Source: a virus. Taken from it: DNA of 39,941 bases. A program made the translations under genes and the position numbers. The first letter of the stretch is position 1; each line of letters opens with the position of its first letter. The notes beneath the pieces are model-generated. The model saw nothing but the letters and a program-made list of their open reading frames with translations, did no database searches and had not been told where the DNA came from. The DNA is taken from the IMG/VR virus record IMGVR_UViG_3300020214_000044, positions 1 to 39,941 of that record. One strand, written 5' to 3'. Positions 8,877-15,218 of the stretch are shown piece after piece.

Positions 8877-9264
8877 CCAGCAGCCACGCCCACACCCTCC
8901 AGGGCAGGACCACGAGCGGGTCGGCTCGGTCGCGCTTCAGCAGCAGGAGGTCATGTTCCCCCAGCCACCGCTCCAGCGTGACGAAGCCAGACCCCGAAGC
9001 CCTGCCCTTCACCTCCGCAGTCAGCGTAACCCCACGCACGCTGATGCGCAGATCGCCCGCGTACTGCCCGCCGACTGCGCCCGACAGCGGCACGCGGTGC
9101 GCGTCGAGGCCGATGGCGCGGTGGAGTTCAACGAACTCCCTTTCGCGTCGCCCGCCCTTGTCTCGGCTACGCCGCCCGCTCACGCGCTGCTTCTCTTCTT
9201 GAATATCTCCTTCCGCTTGGGGGCGATAAGTAACTGCTTTTACTTTAGTCCCACTTGCGCTCAT
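8854..9264 (-). CDS. Putative PD-(D/E)XK nuclease, possibly a Holliday-junction resolvase
   Basis: This 136-residue protein contains a compact nuclease pattern: a helix with REREFVELHRAIG, then GGQYAGDLRI (candidate metal-binding Asp), then LTAEVKGR (the E-X-K of the PD-(D/E)XK fold), then a helix and a hydrophobic C-terminus. Size and order match small archaeal-type (Hjc-like) resolvases, but junction specificity is inferred. I chose the ATG at 9264 because an AGGGAG site lies just upstream. A longer frame from 9318 begins inside a terminator hairpin. It sits downstream of recombination genes, which fits a role in resolving branched phage DNA. Confidence 0.65.
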   Translation of the reverse strand: MSASGTKVKAVTYRPQAEGDIQEEKQRVSGRRSRDKGGRREREFVELHRAIGLDAHRVPLSGAVGGQYAGDLRISVRGVTLTAEVKGRASGSGFVTLERWLGEHDLLLLKRDRADPLVVLPWRVWAWLLGGDSETA

Positions 9265-9285
9265 TGGCTGCTCCCTGTCGCTAGT

Positions 9286-9314
9286 AAAAAGACGGGAGGG
9301 TTGCCCCTCCCGTC
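9286..9314 (-). terminator. Rho-independent terminator for leftward transcription
   Basis: Read on the minus strand, a 9-bp perfect stem (GACGGGAGG / CCTCCCGTC) with a 6-base loop is followed by a run of five T. It lies just after the 14-residue micro-gene and before the nuclease start. It should separate, or attenuate transcription between, the 9503-12832 genes and 8119-9264. Confidence 0.8.
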
Positions 9315-9321
9315 TCATCCG

Positions 9322-9366
9322 TCACTTGCAGCCTTTGCCGCGACCGCCCTTGCCCTTCTTCTTCAT
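9322..9366 (-). CDS. 14-residue basic micropeptide (MKKKGKGGRGKGCK)
   Basis: This very short frame has a well placed ribosome binding site (GGGGGTGAG, about 5 bases before the ATG) and ends directly before the terminator hairpin at 9286-9314. The peptide is made almost only of Lys, Gly and Arg, with one Cys. It may be a nucleic-acid binding peptide or a leader peptide that modulates the terminator. Codons are too few for a coding test, so this remains a candidate. Confidence 0.45.
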   Translation of the reverse strand: MKKKGKGGRGKGCK

Positions 9367-9397
9367 CTCGCCTCACCCCCTTTCAGGTTGGCCTAGG

Positions 9398-9457
9398 TCA
9401 GCTCGTCACCGCTCCCGACTTCGCGATGAGCGGGTAGTAGGCCGTGAAGGACCACAT
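9398..9457 (-). CDS. Possible 19-residue peptide in a micro-ORF chain
   Basis: On the minus strand an ATG opens MWSFTAYYPLIAKSGAVTS. A competing frame from GTG at 9474 (22 residues, stop at 9406) has the better placed site (GGAGG seven bases upstream) and is coupled by GTGA to an 11-residue frame at 9471-9506. That frame in turn overlaps the stop of the secreted protein gene. Only one of these is likely to be translated, and the choice cannot be made from sequence alone. Confidence 0.2.
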   Translation of the reverse strand: MWSFTAYYPLIAKSGAVTS

Positions 9458-9502
9458 GATTTGGAGACGATCACTTTCCCCCCTCCGCGAGCTCCAGCAG
9501 AC

Positions 9503-10048
9503 TCATCGCACGGTGAAGGTCAAAGTGCGGCACGACAGACTGTTCGCGCTCCGCAGGATCACCGCGATCACGTACCGCCCCGGCACGCGCTGCATGATGG
9601 CGCCCGGCTGCGGCCCGATACTCGGCTCAGAGACCGCCCCGTTCGGGCTGTACATCTGCAGCCAGTAGTCCGCGCACGACGTATTCCCGTGGTTCTGGGT
9701 CTGTAGCTCCACGAACGGGCCGGGGTTCTGCGCGCTCGGGTCTGGCGTGTGACAGATCAGGATCGGCTCGGGCTGCACCTCGAACGTGATGGTGCGGCTG
9801 GTGCCAAGCTCGTAGTCGCACGTCTTGCCGAGTGTGTGCGTCGGTGGGCGTACCGTGGGCGACGGCACAGGTGTCGGCTCGTCCTGGCAGTACAGCTTCT
9901 CGCAGCGGCGGATGCACCGCTCGCACTTGGTAGGCTCTGCCGCCGACGACAGCGTTGCCATGAGGGCAAGACTGAGCAGCGCCGCCCCGAACCCACCGCA
10001 GAACCACATCAGCTTCGACATCGCTCGGTCGTACTCTCGCTGTGTCAC
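9503..10048 (-). CDS. Secreted or membrane-anchored Cys-rich protein
   Basis: The GTG at 10048 follows a good AGAGGAGA site and gives 181 residues. An internal ATG at 10021 would give 172. Residues about 10-37 are a hydrophobic stretch ending in SSAAEP, consistent with a signal peptide or a single membrane anchor. It is followed by a Cys cluster (CERCIRRCEKLYC) and a Pro/Thr linker (PTPVPSPTVRPP). The C-terminal 100 residues look like a beta domain with paired cysteines. The linker resembles the one in the secreted gene at 31778. It lies in the DNA-metabolism operon but acts outside the cytoplasm; a surface or superinfection role is possible but unproven. Confidence 0.65.
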   Translation of the reverse strand: MTQREYDRAMSKLMWFCGGFGAALLSLALMATLSSAAEPTKCERCIRRCEKLYCQDEPTPVPSPTVRPPTHTLGKTCDYELGTSRTITFEVQPEPILICHTPDPSAQNPGPFVELQTQNHGNTSCADYWLQMYSPNGAVSEPSIGPQPGAIMQRVPGRYVIAVILRSANSLSCRTLTFTVR

Positions 10049-10137
10049 TGGCTCATCTCCTCTGGTTCGGGGCACCCGGCGGCACGGGGGAGCGTACCGC
10101 CGAGCACCCCAGGTCACGCACTTGCGTGGCCCGTTCC

Positions 10138-10362
10138 TCAGAACTCGAAGTCGTCGCTCTGCGCCGGCTGCGGCTTCTTGTACGCCTCCTTGAAGCTAAG
10201 GCTAAGGCGCGGCTTGCCGTCCTTGCTGAGTTTCTTCCACCCGGCAATGTCGAACTCGACGCCGTCGTAGTTCCCGTGGCCTCGGTAGTCCGGGTGGGTG
10301 CCCTTCTCCTTGCGGTCGTTGGGGAACAGGACGCCGGAGTTCTCTTTCTCTTCGTATGCCAC
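10138..10362 (-). CDS. Small protein with SSB-like acidic C-terminal tip
   Basis: The 74-residue product has a compact beta-rich middle (GVLFPNDRKEKG, YDGVEFDIAGWKK, PRLSLSFKEA) and ends in QSDDFEF, an acidic stretch closed by Phe. Such tips are known in single-stranded DNA-binding proteins (bacterial SSB, T7 gp2.5), where they recruit partners. I do not recognise an OB fold with certainty. It is immediately downstream of the exonuclease (stop and start nearly touching), which supports a role in recombination. Confidence 0.55.
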   Translation of the reverse strand: MAYEEKENSGVLFPNDRKEKGTHPDYRGHGNYDGVEFDIAGWKKLSKDGKPRLSLSFKEAYKKPQPAQSDDFEF

Positions 10363-10932
10363 TTACTTCGCCTCCTCGTAGTAACGGTGCAACTTAGTCG
10401 TGAACATCTCTAGGTACTCCCGCCCGTTGTATGGACGCTCCGCGAACATCCCTTCCTTAGTGCAGTACACGCCCTTAGTCTCGACTATCGCGTCCTGCAT
10501 CTGTTGCTCGTATGCGACGGCGTATGCTGCGAGTTGCGCGCCGTGGTCCTTGCGTGGCTGCCCCGACTTCAAGTCGAGAAGCGCGGGCTTGTTACGCGGT
10601 CCAGCGTACACGCGGTCGATCGTGCCGGCGAACCTGAGTCCGTCGATGTCGCCCCACACGCGGATCTCGGTGTCGAGGAACAGCGGGCGCGTGGCGCGCT
10701 TCCACGCCCGGTACGCATCGAGGTGCGGCCTGACCATCGGGTCCACGCTGCTCTCGTCCAGCGTGCCGTCGTCGTCCCATTCGGTGCAGAGGTGGAACGC
10801 CGTGCCGCGCAGGGAGGTCCACTCCGGTATCCGCGATAGATCCTGCCCGAAACTAAGGATCTGCGTCACGGACGGGATGCGGACGCCGTCGAGCGTATAA
10901 GTGTGCGACGGCTCGTCGAAGGTGGGGGTCAC
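10363..10932 (-). CDS. PD-(D/E)XK exonuclease, RecB/Cas4-like
   Basis: This 189-residue protein has the motif order of RecB/Cas4-type nucleases: GTAFHLCTEW (motif with catalytic His), then FAGTIDRVY (Asp), LLDLKSGQ (D-x-K, metal site), and QLAAYAVAYE (the Q-x3-Y motif). In phages this family pairs with RecT-like annealing proteins to resect double-strand ends. The GTG at 10932 overlaps the annealing-protein stop (GTGA) and follows an AAGGA site. The extra N-terminal residues of the longer frame are a shadow of the upstream gene. Together they form a two-gene recombination cassette. Confidence 0.85.
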   Translation of the reverse strand: MTPTFDEPSHTYTLDGVRIPSVTQILSFGQDLSRIPEWTSLRGTAFHLCTEWDDDGTLDESSVDPMVRPHLDAYRAWKRATRPLFLDTEIRVWGDIDGLRFAGTIDRVYAGPRNKPALLDLKSGQPRKDHGAQLAAYAVAYEQQMQDAIVETKGVYCTKEGMFAERPYNGREYLEMFTTKLHRYYEEAK

Positions 10933-11738
10933 AGAGGTTCCTTCGACTGCAGCCGCTCCGCGATCTCGCGATAACGGGTGCTCGGAATGTTCTTGCTGCT
11001 GCTGATGCCGTGCTCCTTGAGGAGCCACGCCGACACTGCGTCTTTGTCGTGCCCGCCCTCGCGCATCAGCGCGAACAGCCGGCGGCGCTGCCCCTCGTCG
11101 ATCACGCCCTCTTCCGCCGCCTCGTTCACCGCGTCAGCAGCCTTCAGCGCTACGTCGATGATCTCCTCGTGCTCCGAGGCCGGCTCGGCCACGACCTCGA
11201 CCTTCGGTGCCCCAGACAGCCGGCGCGGCATCTGGATCGCGGGCTCGGGCTTGGCGCTCGGGATCGTGTCCAGTTCCGTCTCGTCGAGCATCCCCAGCCC
11301 GCAGATCGCGAGCGTCGCGCGGCGCTTCGCCTTCGTGGCGCACTTCATGTAGGCGTTGCACAGCGCCTCACCGGTCAGCCCCTTCACCGCCACTGCGCCG
11401 ATCTCGTCGGTCTGCCGGCCATCGGCTGCCGTAGCGCGCACGGTCACGACGCGGATGCCCTCTTCTGATGCCTGGCTCAGGATCTCGCAGCGGACGCCGT
11501 GCTTCGCGGCAAGCTGGTCCGTGCAAGCCTTGAGCGCGTAGAGCGTGAGCTTGCCGTTCAGGCGGATGTACGCGAACGGCTGCGCGCGGTAGTCGAGCCC
11601 GGCCACCTCGCAGCGGGCCTTGTAGTACGCGAGCTTCTGCGCGTCGTTGAGCTTGCTGGCGTCGCCGTCCGTGACGAGCGACAGCAGGCTCTTGTCGTCG
11701 ATGTCGTGCTCCACAGGAGCGATTGCGTGCGTGCTCAT
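10929..11738 (-). CDS. RecT/Redbeta-like single-strand annealing protein
   Basis: The 269-residue product begins at an ATG that overlaps the previous stop (TGATG). Its core (residues about 25-150) contains FAYIRLNGKLTLYALKACTDQL and, near residue 135, MKCATKAKRRATLAICGLGM followed by LDETE, a signature I associate with phage RecT-like annealing proteins. A variable acidic linker follows, and the last 70 residues are a helical domain (GQRRRLFALMREGGHDKDAV) of a kind often fused behind such proteins. It probably anneals complementary strands with the adjacent exonuclease. The exact superfamily assignment is uncertain. Confidence 0.75.
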   Translation of the reverse strand: MSTHAIAPVEHDIDDKSLLSLVTDGDASKLNDAQKLAYYKARCEVAGLDYRAQPFAYIRLNGKLTLYALKACTDQLAAKHGVRCEILSQASEEGIRVVTVRATAADGRQTDEIGAVAVKGLTGEALCNAYMKCATKAKRRATLAICGLGMLDETELDTIPSAKPEPAIQMPRRLSGAPKVEVVAEPASEHEEIIDVALKAADAVNEAAEEGVIDEGQRRRLFALMREGGHDKDAVSAWLLKEHGISSSKNIPSTRYREIAERLQSKEPL

Positions 11739-11929
11739 CAGCAGTACCCCCAATGGCTGTGCTCGTCGGAGCACGGGTCGTAGTCGTCGCGGCGCAGACG
11801 GTCGCGCTCTGCGTCCAGCAGTGCCGCGACGCGGGCACGGAACTGGTGCGGGATGTGGTAGAGATCCCAGTAGTCCACGTCCCAGCGTGCGGTGATGGGG
11901 ACGCCTGCGAATGTGACTGTGAGTTCCAC
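11738..11929 (-). CDS. Small hypothetical protein (63 aa)
   Basis: A GTG at 11929 gives MELTVTFAGVPITARWDVDY and then a helix (FRARVAALLDAERDRL) and a His/Cys-containing tail (CSDEHSHWGYC). The start overlaps the upstream TAG stop by one base, and its stop overlaps the annealing-protein ATG, so it is well embedded in the operon. The beta-strand start and helix resemble a small beta-alpha domain. Function unknown. Confidence 0.7.
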   Translation of the reverse strand: MELTVTFAGVPITARWDVDYWDLYHIPHQFRARVAALLDAERDRLRRDDYDPCSDEHSHWGYC

Positions 11930-12255
11930 TAGAACTCCACATCCTCGCAGCGGCAGAGCGCCACGATGTCTCCGCACTGCGGGCACGCCTCGGTCGGCCC
12001 ACCGAACTCCTCGACGACCTCAAGCATCGCCGGCCCCAGCCGCTGGATCATCTGGAACAGCAGGTGCCGCCCGTGGTCTGCGGCGACGAGGCTGCCGCGT
12101 GAGCAGTCGTCGGCGGTGAGCAGCGCGAGCTTCGAGATGCTGCGGCAGAGGTCGATGTAGACCTGCTGGCTCGGCGCGATAGCACAGGTGGGCATCGGCG
12201 GGTCACCGACGATGGTGACGCTGTGCCAGCCGTCCTTGGTGCTGATGGTGTTCAC
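11929..12255 (-). CDS. Hypothetical protein with C-terminal zinc-ribbon-like Cys cluster
   Basis: This 108-residue protein starts at GTG with a GGAGGGA site and overlaps the downstream-coded neighbour by GTGA. Residues about 28-85 are helical. The last 20 residues hold CPQCGDIVALCRC, a likely zinc-binding knuckle. It is one of many small Cys-rich proteins in this genome. No known function. Confidence 0.7.
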   Translation of the reverse strand: MNTISTKDGWHSVTIVGDPPMPTCAIAPSQQVYIDLCRSISKLALLTADDCSRGSLVAADHGRHLLFQMIQRLGPAMLEVVEEFGGPTEACPQCGDIVALCRCEDVEF

Positions 12256-12593
12256 TGCGCGTCCCTCCTGTCGAGTGCGCGGATCAGGGCATCCGCGAAC
12301 GACACTGCGGCGTTGGCCCGCATCTGGACGGTCATGTCCCAGAGTTCCGCCGACTCGTCGCCCGTGAAGAAGTTCGGGTCAGCGGAGAAGCTGGCGAACA
12401 CGGCGGTTGCGATGCGCTCGCGGCGGTCCTGCGTGCGCGACTGCACCAACTCGTTCGGGTAGCGGTCGTTGAGGTAGTCGCGGAGTTCCACGAGCCCCAG
12501 TTCGGTGATCTCCAGCGAGTTGAGTGTCGCCTGGTCGTCGAGGATCGACAGACCGGGCTTCTCCGGGTGGGCGACCACGTCGAAGCGGCTCAC
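12252..12593 (-). CDS. Hypothetical protein (113 aa)
   Basis: The start GTG at 12593 overlaps the stop of the upstream gene (GTGA), and the extra N-terminal Arg/His-rich part of the longer frame is discarded. The protein has a possible beta segment (RFDVVAHPEKPGLSILDD) and helices (LGLVELRDYLNDRYPNELV and AAVSFADALIRALDRRD). No motif recognised. Genes 12252 and 12590 may form a pair because both have similar length and helical content. Confidence 0.65.
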   Translation of the reverse strand: MSRFDVVAHPEKPGLSILDDQATLNSLEITELGLVELRDYLNDRYPNELVQSRTQDRRERIATAVFASFSADPNFFTGDESAELWDMTVQMRANAAVSFADALIRALDRRDAQ

Positions 12594-12832
12594 GACAGCA
12601 CCCGATCGAGCTGCTTCTGCAGCGCGTTGTGGGCGGTCATGTGGATGTCGATGCCGGCCCGCTCGTTGCCCGTGATGAGCGCTACGCACTCACCGACGTA
12701 CATCGAGGAGACGGAGGTCATCCGCGTGGCGGCGTCCTCGTTGTCGATGGCGATCTCGGAGAGTGCCACCGTCGCGCACTCCACCAGCCGCCGCAGGGCA
12801 GTGACCAGCTTGCTCTTGTCGTCTGCGTTCAC
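12590..12832 (-). CDS. First gene of the leftward DNA-metabolism operon, helical hypothetical (80 aa)
   Basis: I chose GTG at 12832 because it stands behind AAGGGGGAG with exactly the same 3-base spacing as four other minus-strand genes. The longer frame from 12904 would cross a hairpin. The 80 residues are mainly helical (VTALRRLVECATVALSEIAI and AHNALQKQLDRVL). As the promoter-proximal gene of an operon it is probably expressed early. Function unknown. Confidence 0.7.
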   Translation of the reverse strand: MNADDKSKLVTALRRLVECATVALSEIAIDNEDAATRMTSVSSMYVGECVALITGNERAGIDIHMTAHNALQKQLDRVLS

Positions 12833-12860
12833 GTTCTCCCCCTTGATCGCTGCTGCGATC
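12833..12860 (-). promoter_or_regulatory. Hairpin plus Shine-Dalgarno leader (family member 1)
   Basis: On the minus strand a GATCGC/GCGATC stem with a 4-base loop ends immediately before AAGGGGGAG (12836-12844), which is 3 bases from the GTG start. The same arrangement precedes the genes starting at 15403, 16022, 16597 and 16942. Confidence 0.75.
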
Positions 12861-12878
12861 CGTTGTGTTGAGTGAGTC

Positions 12879-12907
12879 TTGACACAGGACTTCGCGCGTG
12901 TCAATAC
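12879..12907. promoter_or_regulatory. Candidate divergent promoter/operator
   Basis: An inverted repeat TTGACAC (12879-12885) and GTGTCAA (12898-12904) places a -35-like TTGACA on each strand between the leftward operon (from 12832) and the rightward genes (from 12916). On the plus strand, 17 bases after TTGACA comes CAATAC, a weak -10, and the predicted start is within a few bases of the ATG at 12916. The 9-mer TGTCAATAC recurs at 17009-17017 in the other divergent region. The -10 match is poor, so this could instead be a repressor site. Confidence 0.5.
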
Positions 12908-12915
12908 TCCCGTCC

Positions 12916-13137
12916 ATGGCGAACGAAAAAAAAGTGTCCAGGCAGCGAGAATACCAGCGCCGGCACCGGAAACTCGGTCTCTGCATGTTGTGCGCGGAGC
13001 CCGGTGTGCGGCGTGCGGACGGCAAGCTCGGGATGCACTGTGAGCGGCACCGAGAGTACCTGCGGCAGAAGAGCGCCGAGAGGTACGCGATCTACAAGGC
13101 AGCCGTGGCCGCGATCAGGGCGGCGGTGAAGGGGTAG
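12916..13137 (+). CDS. Small Cys/His zinc-binding protein (73 aa)
   Basis: The protein is basic at the N-terminus (KKVSRQREYQRRHRKLG), followed by CMLCAEPGV, then CERHREYLRQKSAERY. This gives two Cys pairs/His able to bind one zinc, a pattern common in small phage proteins and similar to a degenerate HNH/zinc ribbon. No ribosome binding site precedes the ATG; the promoter candidate at 12879 would give a leaderless or nearly leaderless mRNA. It is the first gene of the replication transcript. Confidence 0.65.
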   Translation: MANEKKVSRQREYQRRHRKLGLCMLCAEPGVRRADGKLGMHCERHREYLRQKSAERYAIYKAAVAAIRAAVKG

Positions 13138-13140
13138 GCG

Positions 13141-13902
13141 GTGAAGAGCAAATGGCTCCCGACCATGCCCCTGCACGCCGCGAACTGGCTCGCGGACCCG
13201 AGGATCCAGATGCACGATGCGGCGGCGAGGTGCGAACTGCTGGAGGCGTTGCTGCGGTCGTGGATGCTGGGAAGGGCGATCCCTGTGCCGGCGCAGATCG
13301 CAGAGGCGTACGGCGAGTTGTGGCCCGAGTACGCTGAAGTGCGCGCCGAGCACCAGGCTATCCGCGAGATGCGCGCGGAGATTGGGAAGCTCGGAAACGA
13401 GAAGCGTTGGGGCTCGCAAAAGCGATCGCAAAAGGGATCGCAAAAGCGATCGCAAAAGCGATCGCAAAGGGATCGCACCCCAACCCCAACCCCAACAGTA
13501 TCTTCTTCGAAGATACGTAGGGCGCAAAATGGTCGGCGCGGAACGCGCCTCCCCGACGACGTGGTGTTGAGCGACGAGTGGGCAGAGATCGCGAGGAAGC
13601 ATCGCGTCACGAACGTCGAGGCTGTGTTCCGTGAGTTCGTGAACTACTGGACAGCCCTTCCCGGCCAGAAGGCGACGAAGCTGGACTGGGCGAAGACCTG
13701 GGAGAACCAATGCATCAGGGTCGGCGGCAAGTCGCCCCCTTCCCCACCCTCCGACCCGAGCCGGCGTAACAGCCGCGCCCCGGACGAGGCTCGGCAGAAC
13801 GTCCCGAGCTACGAGGAGACCCGCGCCCGGTTCGCCGCCGAGGACGAGGAGCGGAGAAGGCAGGAACTGCGCGCCCAGGTGCGGCGGCTGGAGGCTGTGT
13901 GA
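13141..13902 (+). CDS. Putative replication initiator/DnaT-like protein
   Basis: This 253-residue protein has a two-domain layout. Residues 1-80 are a helical domain (WLPTMPLHAANWLADPRIQM). A basic linker (about 92-112) is made of SQKR repeats encoded by 12-bp DNA repeats. Residues about 135-195 contain LSDEWAEIARKHRVTNVEAV and FVNYWTALPGQKATKLDWAK followed by TWENQCIR, which resembles the C-terminal DNA-binding region of DnaT-like and phage replication proteins. A repeat array inside the gene that could be the origin parallels lambda O. The GTG start follows a purine-rich site. It probably loads host replication helicase; this is inferred. Confidence 0.65.
   Translation: MKSKWLPTMPLHAANWLADPRIQMHDAAARCELLEALLRSWMLGRAIPVPAQIAEAYGELWPEYAEVRAEHQAIREMRAEIGKLGNEKRWGSQKRSQKGSQKRSQKRSQRDRTPTPTPTVSSSKIRRAQNGRRGTRLPDDVVLSDEWAEIARKHRVTNVEAVFREFVNYWTALPGQKATKLDWAKTWENQCIRVGGKSPPSPPSDPSRRNSRAPDEARQNVPSYEETRARFAAEDEERRRQELRAQVRRLEAV
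13414..13516 (+). other. Candidate replication origin inside the initiator gene
   Basis: Four 12-bp direct repeats TCGCAAAAGCGA (13414-13461, the second with G for C) and a shortened fifth copy (13462-13472) are followed by three ACCCCA units (13479-13496) and a perfect 8-bp stem GTATCTTC/GAAGATAC with a 3-base loop (13498-13516). GATC occurs once at each junction between repeat units. Iterons, a strand-asymmetric tract and a hairpin in series, within the coding sequence of an initiator-like protein, resemble the lambda origin plan. No AT-rich melting region is obvious. Confidence 0.55.
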
Positions 13903-14183
13903 AGCTCGCGCTTAGCAGCGACGGGCTGCGCGATGCGCTGCGCGGGTGGGCGACCAGTTGGCTCGCCAAGGTGCGCCCAAACTGCGACTGGTGCGGGCAC
14001 AAGCTCTACGAGGTCGACGAGTTCGTCGAGTGGTGTCTGACGCTGCGCGAGGCGTGGCCGTCGCACCTGAAGCGCCTTCCCAGCCCGAGGGTGTTCTGCG
14101 GGCAGTGTGCGGTGGGAGCGATCACCGAGTTGCACGGGGGACCGAGGTTCGTGCCCGACTGGCAGGAATCAATTCCATTCTGA
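13899..14183 (+). CDS. Small protein with two CxxC pairs
   Basis: This 94-residue protein starts at GTG in a GTGA overlap with the replication gene. It carries CDWCGHKLYEV near residue 29 and FCGQCAVG near residue 66, which together could hold one zinc. In between is an aromatic helical stretch (EWCLTLREAWPSHLKRLP). Its place directly behind the initiator suggests an accessory replication role, but there is no family evidence. Confidence 0.65.
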   Translation: MKLALSSDGLRDALRGWATSWLAKVRPNCDWCGHKLYEVDEFVEWCLTLREAWPSHLKRLPSPRVFCGQCAVGAITELHGGPRFVPDWQESIPF

Positions 14184-14197
14184 GGAGGTGAGATAGG

Positions 14198-14551
14198 GTG
14201 TACGTCTACCGGGCCACGGTGAGCGCCCCCGCGCACGATGGGGACACGCTCACACTCGACATCGACCTGGGCTTCGGCGTGTGGCTACGCGGGCAAGCTG
14301 TGAGGCTAGCCGGCATCGACACGCCCGAGATCAACTCGCGGGACGCGGCGATCCGCACGCGCGCTCTGGCTGCGCGCGACCGTGTGCGCGCCCTTTGCCC
14401 CTTGGGCCTGGAAGTGACGCTGACTTCCCTGCGGTACGACAGCCGGGAGAAGTATGGGAGGATCCTGGGCTCGGTGCAGCTACCGGACGGCAGCGACCTC
14501 GCGCGGACACTGCTCACGGAGGGGCATGCCAGGGCGTACACGGGACGCTGA
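14198..14551 (+). CDS. Thermonuclease-like (SNase-family) nuclease
   Basis: The 117 residues match the staphylococcal nuclease core: HDGDTLTLDIDLGFG (first Asp of the calcium site), VRLAGIDTPEIN (catalytic Arg and Asp region), and SREKYGRILGSV (second catalytic Arg). The C-terminus LARTLLTEGHARAY is the usual closing helix. SNases cut single- and double-stranded nucleic acid. The length is short for the family but complete for the fold. The GTG start has GAGGAGG upstream. No signal peptide, so it probably acts inside the cell, for example in host DNA breakdown or repair. Confidence 0.85.
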   Translation: MYVYRATVSAPAHDGDTLTLDIDLGFGVWLRGQAVRLAGIDTPEINSRDAAIRTRALAARDRVRALCPLGLEVTLTSLRYDSREKYGRILGSVQLPDGSDLARTLLTEGHARAYTGR

Positions 14552-14634
14552 TGCGCCCCTTTGGCCTTAGCTGGGGCTACGACACCCACAGACATGCCCC
14601 GTGCTGGCGATTAGAGCACGCTAGACGAACGAAA

Positions 14635-14667
14635 CCCCGGAGAGGCTACCCTAGCCTCAATCCGGGG
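14635..14667. terminator. Long stem-loop between convergent genes
   Basis: CCCCGGA-GAGGCTA (14635-14648) pairs with TAGCCTC-TCCGGGG (14652-14667) around a CCC loop, with a 2-base bulge. An outer pair TAGAGC (14612) / GCTCTA (14676) extends the structure. There is no clear T run on either side. Its position between the converging SNase gene and the leftward genes suggests a bidirectional terminator. Confidence 0.65.
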
Positions 14668-14693
14668 CTTCGATCGCTCTACGGGGCGGATTG

Positions 14694-14882
14694 TTAGGTG
14701 CTCATTCGGGTCTGCCCGACTTCCTCTTCTGCGGTCGGTCCTAGAAAGTCCTCTACGATGTCGGCAACCCTGGCGTTGTCGGGCGCGGTGCGGCAGTGAA
14801 TGTTCCCTGCCGCGAATTGCTCACGCCAAAGTGTATCGACGACATGCAGCGCTAAGCGTAAGGATTCCTCACGCGACATCAT
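14694..14882 (-). CDS. Small hypothetical protein, last gene of the leftward cluster
   Basis: The frame from ATG 14882 gives 62 residues (MMSREESLRLALHVVDTLWR, then a linker and an acidic C-terminus). The alternative ATG at 14897 adds five residues; a strong ribosome binding site is not evident for either. It overlaps the end of the upstream gene by 14 bases. Mostly helical, no motif. Function unknown. Confidence 0.55.
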   Translation of the reverse strand: MMSREESLRLALHVVDTLWREQFAAGNIHCRTAPDNARVADIVEDFLGPTAEEEVGQTRMST

Positions 14883-15063
14883 GGATAGTCTCGGCATTGG
14901 CTAGGCGGCGGGTGAGTCGGTCGGAGTCTAGGACGTGCTCGGAATGCTCGCTGCAGTATCGCTCGAATCGCTCGGAGCAGCGCGAAACTACCGCGTGGAC
15001 GTGGTTGCCGTGACGGTTGCAACCGTACCAACGGCATGCGTTCAGGTGCTCTTGAATGGTCAT
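14869..15063 (-). CDS. Small Cys/His-rich protein (64 aa)
   Basis: The ATG at 15063 follows AAAGGGGAAAAG and sits in an overlap with the stop of the 52-residue gene upstream. CRWYGCNRHGNHVHAVVSRC and ERYCSEHSEH supply several Cys and His that could bind zinc. The remainder is helical (LTRRLANAETIH). It belongs to a chain of three coupled small genes (15403 to 14869). Function unknown. Confidence 0.65.
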   Translation of the reverse strand: MTIQEHLNACRWYGCNRHGNHVHAVVSRCSERFERYCSEHSEHVLDSDRLTRRLANAETIHDVA

Positions 15064-15218
15064 CGCTTTTCCCCTTTGACCTTACGCTTGTTCACAGCCT
15101 TGATGGTCTCGGTCGCAGCTGTGAGCTTGCGAGCGCTCTTGCTCTTGCCGCCCCTTTGGCCTTGGCAGGCCGGGCAGATGAGCGGGCGGTGATGGGTAGG
15201 GCAATGCGGATGGTTCAT
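15060..15218 (-). CDS. 52-residue zinc-ribbon-like protein
   Basis: ATG at 15218 overlaps the stop of the upstream gene (ATGA), and its own stop overlaps the next ATG. The N-terminus CPTHHRPLICPACQGQRGGK contains a CxxH and CxxC pair, a likely zinc knuckle. It is followed by a very basic helical tail (KSKSARKLTAATETIKAVNK). That combination suggests DNA or RNA binding. Both couplings make it a confident gene despite its small size. Confidence 0.7.
   Translation of the reverse strand: MNHPHCPTHHRPLICPACQGQRGGKSKSARKLTAATETIKAVNKRKVKGEKR

Noticed and set aside
10933-11028. N-terminal extension of the exonuclease to 11028
   Set aside because: Out-of-frame shadow of the annealing-protein gene; the GTG at 10932 has both a ribosome site and the GTGA coupling.
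13414-13472. CRISPR-like or HIP1-like repeat array
   Set aside because: The units are directly adjacent with no spacers, and they are in frame in a coding region; iterons of an origin are a better reading.
14612-14681. tRNA-like fold around the convergent-gene stem-loop
   Set aside because: It has a TTCGATC-like stretch but the arms do not give a cloverleaf; a terminator is the simpler reading.
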